This document shows, piece after piece, positions 7,206-13,320 of a stretch of DNA of 23,752 nt. This DNA comes from CAYYNP01 sp964472545 (lineage in GTDB: Bacteria; Planctomycetota; Planctomycetia; Pirellulales; Thermoguttaceae), in contig CAYYNP010000148.1 of NCBI GenBank assembly GCA_964472545.1, positions 1 through 23,752 of the forward strand. Direction: 5' to 3'. The notes under the pieces are model-generated. The model was not told the origin of the DNA. It searched no databases and was given only the letters and a program-made list of their open reading frames with translations. Within the stretch, counting starts at the first letter, position 1. Every line of letters starts with the position of its first letter. Both the position numbers and the translations under genes were made by a program.

Positions 7206-9113
7206 GTGGCGCGACTTCTCATCTTCGCGCGACGCAGCCTGGTAACCCGTCCGGTGCCGTCCGGCCAGCCGGCGCTGTTGTTGGAAGGTTCGTGGCCGGA
7301 CACGGCTTCACCATGGCATCAATCGCTCGACGAAGCGATCGACGGCCGGTTCGATGGGATCGACCAAACGGCGGCCGATTGGGCCGAGCAGATTGCGGCC
7401 GATTCTCCGACCGGCGACGGTTTGTCAATCGGCTACCTCAACGCCTTGCCGCTGCGATACTACCTGGTAAAGCTGCTGCGCGTCGCCGCGTTCTTCACTA
7501 ACGTGGCGGAGGGCGGTGAGAGAAAAAGGTGGTTGGCACAAAGCACAGGGTGGCTGGGGCAAAGCGCAGCGGTGCCCCAGGGAACTCACGTCGACTTGAC
7601 CATCTCCGCCGAACAAGACGGAGACTACGCCCGCGTCATCTCCGATCTCTGCCGCGCTGCCGGGGCACGTTATCGCGCTGACCGCGTTGCATCCCGTCCA
7701 ACGCCACGCAACCGCTTCCCGGCCAACCCGCTTTGGCGGCGCATCGTCGGACGCTGCTGTGGCGGGCGCTCTCCGAAGACGGATCGCTCATGCCCGCGGC
7801 CCCGCATCGTGCTCTGCGGCAACCCCCGGCTGCTGGGGCCCGTTTGCCGCGAGTTGCTCGACCGGCACGCGCGCGTCTGGTGGCTGGTCGATCGGTTTGC
7901 CGTGAAGTTGTGGTTGCGTTGGCGAGCGGCCGGCGTAGGGCAACTCGTTTGCGACTCGAGCGAAGGACGCGAGAACCGTTTGCCGAAACCGCGTTTGAGG
8001 GCGGAACTTGCACAGCGTCTTTCGCTGGGCGGTGTGGATCTGGCCGTGCCCATCGAGCGCTGGCTGAACGACCGCGCAGCGACGCACGGCCCTTGCCAGA
8101 CGCGACTGATCGAGCGGATCGACCACCACTTCCACGGTGTACGGCCCGACGCGGTGGTGCTCGACGAAGACGCCACGCCGCTTGCCCGGGCGGCGGTTGC
8201 TCTCGGACGACGGCACGAGGCCCGATCGTTCGTCGTGCAACACGGGGCGCCGTATTGCCGTTTCGGGTTCAGCCCGCTGGCGGCCGATCGGTTCTTGGCC
8301 TGGGGGACATCATCGAAACGGCGATTGGTTGCATGGGGAGTTCCAAGCGAGCAGATCCGTGTCGTGGGGATGCCCCGCAGCGCGCTTCCGCCGGTGGTTT
8401 CTCGCCCGCTTGACGCCACACGGCCGCCGCGCGTGCTACTGCTGGCAACTGCCCCGCCGCGAGACGGCCGCCCCGATTCTGTCGCCTTGCAGCTTTCCGG
8501 CCGCAAATACGCTGAGATGCTCCGTGTGGTTTTCGCCTCAATGGCCGCCGTCGAGGGCGCGGAGTTGATCGTCAAGCTGCACCCACGCGCCAGCGACGAT
8601 CCGGTGATCCGCACGTTACAGGCGGAGTTTCCCGCGCTCCGCTGCCGCGTGGTTCGCCGAGGCCGGTTCGAGCGCTGGCTCGATCGGGTCGATTGCGTGT
8701 TGAGCTGTGGGTCGAGCGCCGGCGTAGAAGCGGCCACGACCGGCGTCCCCGTAACCCAACTCGCCCCGGCCAGCGCCACCGGCTTCCTGCCGGACGGCCA
8801 ATGGGGGATGGCCGGCACGGCGAGCAATCGGCGGGAACTCGATCGGCTGTTGGCCGCTGCGCTCACCGCGGATCGCAAGCCCGGCCCCGATCCCCAAGTC
8901 TTCGCCGCCCTCGGCCGCAACGCCGCGGCGCGAATCGCCCAAGAGGTTCTGACGTTCCCATATCCCGAAATCACACCACAGCCGTTTAGCAGCCGCCGGC
9001 ACGGCGGCTTGACGCCGAATGCTGCTGCCGGCGAAGCCGCCGTACCGGCGGCAGCTAAACGAAGAAGCCGGAATGCGCCGCACGGTGTAGTGGCTCCCCG
9101 CTCAACTCGGTAA
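7206..9113 (+). CDS. Capsule-type GT-B glycosyltransferase-like protein with repeat-derived C-terminus
   Basis: This encodes a 635-residue protein. GTG 7206 is supported by GGGAGG (7195-7200) five bases upstream. The N-terminal 190 residues are variable. From about residue 200 there are two Rossmann-like halves with marks of capsule polysaccharide transferases and CDP-glycerol-transferase-like GT-B enzymes: VVQHGAPY (343-350), FLAWGTSSKRRLVAWGV, then IVKLHPRAS (455-463) and SCGSSAGVEAATTGVPV (500-516). The family role is transfer of a sugar or polyol phosphate to a growing surface glycan at the cytoplasmic membrane face. Two oddities exist. A short palindrome encodes residues about 117-125, in a stretch that looks like an insertion. 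Residues about 594-619 are translated from a 77-base inverted-repeat element, so the natural C-terminus probably ended near residue 590. It is 10 bases after the HAD gene and 15 before the flippase. Confidence 0.78.
   Translation: MARLLIFARRSLVTRPVPSGQPALLLEGSWPDTASPWHQSLDEAIDGRFDGIDQTAADWAEQIAADSPTGDGLSIGYLNALPLRYYLVKLLRVAAFFTNVAEGGERKRWLAQSTGWLGQSAAVPQGTHVDLTISAEQDGDYARVISDLCRAAGARYRADRVASRPTPRNRFPANPLWRRIVGRCCGGRSPKTDRSCPRPRIVLCGNPRLLGPVCRELLDRHARVWWLVDRFAVKLWLRWRAAGVGQLVCDSSEGRENRLPKPRLRAELAQRLSLGGVDLAVPIERWLNDRAATHGPCQTRLIERIDHHFHGVRPDAVVLDEDATPLARAAVALGRRHEARSFVVQHGAPYCRFGFSPLAADRFLAWGTSSKRRLVAWGVPSEQIRVVGMPRSALPPVVSRPLDATRPPRVLLLATAPPRDGRPDSVALQLSGRKYAEMLRVVFASMAAVEGAELIVKLHPRASDDPVIRTLQAEFPALRCRVVRRGRFERWLDRVDCVLSCGSSAGVEAATTGVPVTQLAPASATGFLPDGQWGMAGTASNRRELDRLLAAALTADRKPGPDPQVFAALGRNAAARIAQEVLTFPYPEITPQPFSSRRHGGLTPNAAAGEAAVPAAAKRRSRNAPHGVVAPRSTR
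7554..7580. repeat. Intragenic hairpin in the glycosyltransferase gene
   Basis: CTGGGGC (7554-7560) pairs exactly with GCCCCAG (7574-7580) across a 13-base loop. The surrounding 7525-7585 looks like a dispersed repeat read in frame, giving the low-complexity residues RWLAQSTGWLGQSAAVPQG, which fit poorly with the neighbouring protein sequence. Confidence 0.5.
8984..9060. repeat. Palindromic element, copy 1, inside the glycosyltransferase gene
   Basis: A 27-base left arm (8984-9010, beginning GTTTAGCAGCCGCCGG) and a 27-base right arm (9034-9060) are inverted copies with two mismatches and a 23-base spacer. Each arm is itself nearly palindromic (AGCCGCCG...CGGCGGCT), so nested hairpins are possible. 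A close relative lies at 10632-10710. The reading frame of the glycosyltransferase passes through the whole element. Confidence 0.85.
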
Positions 9114-9128
9114 CGGGACGTTCCCCAC

Positions 9129-10637
9129 GTGACCACGCAAATCGACACGCTCGAGCGAAAGACCCTCGCCGCCCCCGCCGGCGGTTGGCGGCGGGTGTTT
9201 GGCGATTGGGCGCTGGTCGGTTCGGCAACGACGGTCTGCCACGGGCTGGGGGCCGTTACGAGTCTGCTCTTGCGGCTGCTGTTGAGTCCGGCCCAGATGG
9301 GGATCTGGCAGGCGCTGAAGCTGCTGATGAGCTACGGCAACTATGCCAACCTGGGCATCAGCAAAGGGGCCGTGCGCGAGTTCAACGTGGCCCTGGGCAG
9401 CGGCCGGACCGACGCGGCGCGGCGCGGCCTGAATCTGGCCTTTACGGTCAACACGGTCACTAGTCTTCTCTACGCCGTTGTGCTCGTGGCCGCCGGCCTT
9501 TGGGTTGCCTCCGGCGACGGAGTATGGGCCGGAAGTTGGGCCCTCGGGCTGACCGTCGTGGGGATCATGGCGGTCGCGGCCCGCTACGTGACTTTCCACG
9601 TGACGATCCTGCGGGCGAAACAGGACTTCAATGCCACGTCGCGGTTATCGATCCTCGAAGCCGTGCTGACGCTTGTCGTCGCCGGATTGGCCACGTGGCA
9701 ATTTGGACTGCCCGGGCTGTTCGGTGGAACCGTCGTTGTGCTTCTCGCCTCAGGCATCTACGTCCGCCGTCGGGCGGCCGCGCGGCTTCGATTCGCTTGG
9801 GATACGGCCGAAATGCGCCGGTTGATCGCCATCGGAGCGCCGATCCTGCTGGCCGGGGCCGTGGGGTCGCTGTTCCGCTCGCTCGACAAGCTGATGATCT
9901 TCGCCTACCTTAGCGACCGCGAGTTCCAACTCGGCTGCTATACGCTTTCGCTGATGGTCACCGCCCAACTCTTCGGCTTCGGCAACATGCTGGCCACGGT
10001 TACCGGGCCGCGTTACGGCGAGCAGTTCGGGCGTTTGGGCGATCGCCGGGCCGTGGCGCGGCTTGCCGCCCGGGCGAGCGAGTTGCAGGCGGCCGCCATC
10101 GCGCTGCCCGCCGCCCTGGCACTGGTTGCCGCGCCGCCGCTGTTGCGTTGGATGTTGCCCGACTACCGTAGCGGCCTGGCACCGCTGGCGTGGTTGGTTC
10201 CCGGCGTCGTGCTATTGGTGCTGGCGTTGCCCGGCAGCCAGTTCCTGGTAGCGGTCGGCCGGCAGCGCCGGGCGCTCGGCGCCGTGCTGTTGGCCACGGC
10301 GGTGGCCGCGGTGGGGAACCACTTTGCGCTGAGCGGCGGGCATGGGCTCGTCGGCGTGGCCGCCGCAACAACGATTGCCTACGCGGTCTACTTCCTGACG
10401 GTCACGGCCGTCTCGCTCTGGATCGAACTCGACGGCCCCGCTCGGCTGCGTCACACGGCGCTGCTGCTTCTCGCCACCGTGCCGCCGGTCGGCTTGGCGT
10501 TATGGCTGCGACGCGTGCAACGCTCGGATGACGTCGACACTGGCACGGTCGTGCTTCACATCGCGGCCGTATCGTTGGTCTGGGCACTGTCGGCAGCCAT
10601 TTCCTGGCGCCGCGGCGGCTCCGGCTCAGTTGTTTAG
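9129..10637 (+). CDS. Polysaccharide flippase, Wzx/MATE-like
   Basis: This encodes a 502-residue, strongly hydrophobic protein with about 12-14 membrane segments spread along its length. It has the layout of the oligosaccharide flippase branch of the MOP exporter superfamily. The N-terminal VGSATTVCHGLGAVTSLLLR followed by LSPAQMGIWQALKLLMSYG is typical: the first helix, then a loop with an xxxGxW pattern. The proposed role is to move a lipid-linked glycan from the cytoplasmic to the outer face of the inner membrane. It is the last gene of the cluster that starts with the SpsF-like cytidylyltransferase, which fits. The start is GTG 9129, 15 bases after the upstream stop, with only a weak GGGAC in front. 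Its TAG stop (10635-10637) lies within the left arm of palindromic element copy 2. Substrate specificity cannot be read. Confidence 0.82.
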   Translation: MTTQIDTLERKTLAAPAGGWRRVFGDWALVGSATTVCHGLGAVTSLLLRLLLSPAQMGIWQALKLLMSYGNYANLGISKGAVREFNVALGSGRTDAARRGLNLAFTVNTVTSLLYAVVLVAAGLWVASGDGVWAGSWALGLTVVGIMAVAARYVTFHVTILRAKQDFNATSRLSILEAVLTLVVAGLATWQFGLPGLFGGTVVVLLASGIYVRRRAAARLRFAWDTAEMRRLIAIGAPILLAGAVGSLFRSLDKLMIFAYLSDREFQLGCYTLSLMVTAQLFGFGNMLATVTGPRYGEQFGRLGDRRAVARLAARASELQAAAIALPAALALVAAPPLLRWMLPDYRSGLAPLAWLVPGVVLLVLALPGSQFLVAVGRQRRALGAVLLATAVAAVGNHFALSGGHGLVGVAAATTIAYAVYFLTVTAVSLWIELDGPARLRHTALLLLATVPPVGLALWLRRVQRSDDVDTGTVVLHIAAVSLVWALSAAISWRRGGSGSVV

Positions 10638-10710
10638 CAGCCGCCGGTACGGCGGCTTCGTAGACGCGGCGCATTCCCACATCAAGCCGCCGTGCCGGCG
10701 GCTGCCAAAC
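10632..10710. repeat. Palindromic element, copy 2, at the flippase stop codon
   Basis: Arms of 27 bases at 10632-10658 and 10684-10710 are inverted with two mismatches around a 25-base spacer. They match copy 1 (8984-9060) in arm sequence and layout, including the GTTTAG start. Here the TAG of GTTTAG is the stop codon of the flippase gene. Because the next gene is convergent, the structured RNA could also end or protect transcripts from both sides; no T-run is present, so that role is only a possibility. Confidence 0.85.
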
Positions 10711-10779
10711 GACGAACGGCTGCTGACTGCGAACAGCGACCGAGTATCGGGCATAAAGACGAGCGCGATCGGCGTTTGG

Positions 10780-10799
10780 CGCGACCACCGGTCGCGGCT
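10780..10799 (+). repeat. 20-bp palindrome, copy A
   Basis: CGCGACCACCGGTCGCGGCT contains a perfect 7-bp stem (CGCGACC/GGTCGCG) with a 3-base loop. Identical copies are at 12922-12941 (opposite orientation) and 13013-13032 (same orientation). This copy is 15 bases beyond the stop codon of the helicase gene. Confidence 0.85.
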
Positions 10800-10813
10800 T
10801 TGTGAGAGGCAGT

Positions 10814-12919
10814 TCACCAGAGGTCTTTCGTCTTCCGGCGGACCGCACGGCTGGTGGTCTTCGAGGTCGACGCGCCGCTGTCGTCGTCGGTATCTTCGCC
10901 GGGGATGCTCGACACCTGCTGCTGGAAACACTTGGCCACCGCGGGCGTAACGAATCGGGTCGGTTGGGCGAAGCTGTGGCGGTCGCTCACGCCGGGCCGG
11001 GCGAAATAGTAATAGCGCAGCGGACAGCAAACGTAGAGCCAGTTCTTCGCCCTGGTCATCGCCACGTAGAACAGCCGCCGCTCCTCCTCGACCTCCTCCG
11101 GGTTCTTGGTGGCCATGTCCGACGGGATATTGCCGTCGCTGGCGTGGATCACGTAGACTGCGTCCCACTCCAACCCCTTGGCCGAATGGATCGTGCTGAG
11201 CACAAGCCAGTCGTCGTCCAGATGCGGCGGCCCGGCCAGGTCTTGGGTCGAGGAGGGCGGGTCGAGCGTGATCTCGGCCAGCATCGTCTGCCGGTTGCTG
11301 TAGCGCGAGGCGATCAGTTCGAGTTGCTCCAGGTCGCGCATGCGGGCGTCGACGTGGTCGTACTTCGTCTCCAGCAGCGGGGCGTAGAACTTCCGCACGC
11401 GATGCACCTGGGCCGGCAAGTCATCGGAGGGCTTGACCAACCCCTCGAGCAGCTTCACCAACTTCGGCCAAAGCTTCGCTGCCGCCGCCGGCGGATTCCA
11501 CTTGCGCCAGGTTTCAAAACGCCCGTCGGCCGCCAACAACGTCTCCATCAGCCGCCGCGCCCGCGTGGGCCCGATGCCGGGCAACAACGGCAGCAATCGC
11601 GTGCCGGAGACCACGTCGCGCGGGTTTTCGGCCAGCCGCAAGAATGCCATCAGGTCCTTTACGTGGGCCGTCTCGACGAACTTCAGCCCGCCGTACTTGT
11701 GGAAGGGGATGTCGCAGCGGGCCAGCTCCGCCTCGAGCACCATGCTGTGATGCGACGCCCGAAACAACACGGCCTGACGCCGCAGATCGATGCCCGACTC
11801 GCGATGCGCGAGGATCCGCCGGATCACGAACTCGGCCTGATCGTCTTCGTCTTCGCAAGAGACCAGTGCCGGCTGCTCGCCGTCGGTCCGCTGTGACCAG
11901 AGGTTCTTGGTGAAGCGTTCCGGCGCCACTTCGATCACGCGATTCGACGCCTTGAGAATCGGCTCGGTGCTGCGGTAGTTCTGCTCGAGCGTAACGACCG
12001 TGGCGCCTTCGTAGTGCCTGGGGAAGTCGAGAATGTTGCGGACCGTCGCCGCGCGGAAGGCGTAGATCGACTGGGCGTCGTCGCCCACCACGGTTACGCC
12101 CTTGCCGTCGGGCGAAAGGCCGTAGAGGATCTCCGATTGCAGCACGTTGGTGTCTTGGTATTCGTCGATCAACACACAATCGAACTGCTTGCGGATGATC
12201 GGGCCGATCTTCTCGTCGGCCAGCAGGGCGCTGAAGTAGACCAGCAGATCGTCGTAGTCGAGCACGCCGGCCGATTCCTTGCGGTCGACGTACCCGTTGA
12301 ACAGCTTCTTCAACTCTTCGGACCAATCGCGGCACCAGGGGAAGTGGTTCTTCAACACGCGGGTGAGCTTCTGCCGGGCGTTGACGCAGCGGCTGTAGAT
12401 CGACATGCAGGTACCCTTCTTGGGAAACCGCTTGTCGGTCTTGGCCAGCTTCAGGTCGGTGCGGACGACGTTCAACAGGTCTTCGGAATCGGACCGATCG
12501 TGGATCGTAAACGAAGCGGGCAGGCCGATCGCCTTGCCGTGGCGGCGTAGCAGCCGTGTGGCCACGGCATGGAACGTGCCGCCCCAGACGCGCGTGCTGC
12601 GGAGCTGTTTCGGGCGGCTGCCGGAAGACTGCGGAGTGTTCGCCGCCGCCTCTTCCTGGAGTCGGGTCAACTGCCGCAGCAGGCCGTCGACACGGCGGAG
12701 CATTTCGGCCGCGGCACGTCGGGTGAAGGTCAGCAGCAGGATTCTCGCCGGATCGACCCCGCCGGCCATCTGCCAGGCCACCCGATGGACCAGCGTGGCC
12801 GTCTTGCCCGTTCCCGCCCCGGCCACCACCAACAGCGGCCCGTCGCCGTGCGTGGCGGCCCGATGCTGCTGCGGATTGAGCTTCGCGAGGAGTTCGTCGA
12901 TGGGTGGTTTTGGGTTCAT
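10814..12919 (-). CDS. UvrD/PcrA/Rep-family DNA helicase
   Basis: This encodes a 701-residue superfamily 1A helicase with all canonical motifs: a Q-motif-like NPQQHRAA (15-22), Walker A AGAGTGKT (33-40), Ia LLTFTRRAAAEM, Walker B IDEYQDT (251-257), III GDDAQSIYAFR (279-289), IV LEQNYRS (311-317), V STIHSAKGLEWDAVYV (575-590) and VI FYVAMTRAK (617-625). It should be an ATP-driven 3'-to-5' DNA translocase and unwinding enzyme acting in repair or replication restart. Length is close to Rep, UvrD and PcrA, but the C-terminal tail after motif VI is short, polar and Ser/Thr/Lys-rich, without an obvious Tudor-like domain. The ATG is at 12919. No Shine-Dalgarno is visible; instead a 20-bp palindrome begins three bases upstream of the start. 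It is the only minus-strand gene in this half of the window and is convergent with the flippase gene. Confidence 0.93.
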   Translation of the reverse strand: MNPKPPIDELLAKLNPQQHRAATHGDGPLLVVAGAGTGKTATLVHRVAWQMAGGVDPARILLLTFTRRAAAEMLRRVDGLLRQLTRLQEEAAANTPQSSGSRPKQLRSTRVWGGTFHAVATRLLRRHGKAIGLPASFTIHDRSDSEDLLNVVRTDLKLAKTDKRFPKKGTCMSIYSRCVNARQKLTRVLKNHFPWCRDWSEELKKLFNGYVDRKESAGVLDYDDLLVYFSALLADEKIGPIIRKQFDCVLIDEYQDTNVLQSEILYGLSPDGKGVTVVGDDAQSIYAFRAATVRNILDFPRHYEGATVVTLEQNYRSTEPILKASNRVIEVAPERFTKNLWSQRTDGEQPALVSCEDEDDQAEFVIRRILAHRESGIDLRRQAVLFRASHHSMVLEAELARCDIPFHKYGGLKFVETAHVKDLMAFLRLAENPRDVVSGTRLLPLLPGIGPTRARRLMETLLAADGRFETWRKWNPPAAAAKLWPKLVKLLEGLVKPSDDLPAQVHRVRKFYAPLLETKYDHVDARMRDLEQLELIASRYSNRQTMLAEITLDPPSSTQDLAGPPHLDDDWLVLSTIHSAKGLEWDAVYVIHASDGNIPSDMATKNPEEVEEERRLFYVAMTRAKNWLYVCCPLRYYYFARPGVSDRHSFAQPTRFVTPAVAKCFQQQVSSIPGEDTDDDSGASTSKTTSRAVRRKTKDLW

Positions 12920-12921
12920 AG

Positions 12922-12941
12922 AGCCGCGACCGGTGGTCGCG
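12922..12941 (-). repeat. 20-bp palindrome, copy B, at the helicase start
   Basis: This is the exact reverse complement of copy A (10780-10799). It occupies the place where the helicase ribosome-binding site would be, two bases beyond the ATG. A hairpin in the mRNA leader here could influence translation of the helicase. Confidence 0.85.
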
Positions 12942-13012
12942 CCCGGCTGCTGTCATGAGAAATAGCACTAATGGGTTGAATTCGTACCATCATATTGGGC
13001 TGGCACGCCGGT

Positions 13013-13032
13013 CGCGACCACCGGTCGCGGCT
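13013..13032 (+). repeat. 20-bp palindrome, copy C
   Basis: Identical to copy A (10780-10799) and inverted relative to copy B, 71 bases away. The matching bases continue for a few positions on the right (TTGTG), as after copy A, which suggests that copies A and C belong to one longer repeat family. Confidence 0.85.
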
Positions 13033-13142
13033 TTGTGCATTTCAAACGGCATCATACGGATCCGCCCTGTGGGCCGCAAGCGATCGACCTAAGTTATATA
13101 ATACCAATAACTTAAGCGTGATCGTCAGCCCCCAGACTCGCC

Positions 13143-13171
13143 TTGATCCACCCGAGCCTCCTCCCTATAAT
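13143..13171 (+). promoter_or_regulatory. sigma70-type promoter for the lptD-like operon
   Basis: TTGATC (13143-13148) and a consensus TATAAT (13166-13171) are separated by an ideal 17 bases. Transcription would begin near 13178, leaving a 5' leader of about 140 bases to the preferred GTG start, or about 65 to an alternative TTG at 13243. It is the clearest promoter in front of any protein gene in the window. Confidence 0.7.
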
Positions 13172-13320
13172 CTCGGCCGTCCATTGCCTGGGCTCTTCAC
13201 GCAAGGGCTTTTCTGGCTTGAGCTTGCGGTGATTGCCCCCTTTTGGGATCCCCGAACCACAGGGACACCGGTCTACTGAAACGCCCGCCGACCAGTCGAT
13301 CTTGCGACTCCCGGCGCGCC

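Larger units (their letters stand above)
12942..13320. other. Divergent intergenic region between helicase and LptD-like genes
   Basis: The region holds palindrome copy C (13013-13032), an AT-rich patch around 13090-13115 and a good rightward promoter (13143-13171). The leftward promoter for the helicase should lie between copies B and C, but no good boxes were recognised. Short open frames here (for example 12995-13279) read through the repeats and show no protein-like features. Confidence 0.5.

Noticed and set aside
7670..9148. Long minus-strand open frame opposite the glycosyltransferase gene
   Set aside because: It is Arg/Ser-rich, with no family motifs. GC-rich coding DNA often leaves the opposite strand open, and the plus-strand frame has recognisable motifs and a good ribosome-binding site.
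11514..12968. Second minus-strand frame overlapping the helicase gene (484 codons)
   Set aside because: It is a frame-shifted reading of the helicase DNA with Arg/Pro-rich composition. All helicase motifs are in the other frame.
13097..13102. TATAAT upstream of the LptD-like gene as a second promoter
   Set aside because: No acceptable -35 box lies 15-19 bases upstream. The site at 13143-13171 is much better.
12995..13279. Small plus-strand open frame in the divergent gap
   Set aside because: It begins inside palindromic repeat DNA, spans the promoter and shows no protein-like pattern.
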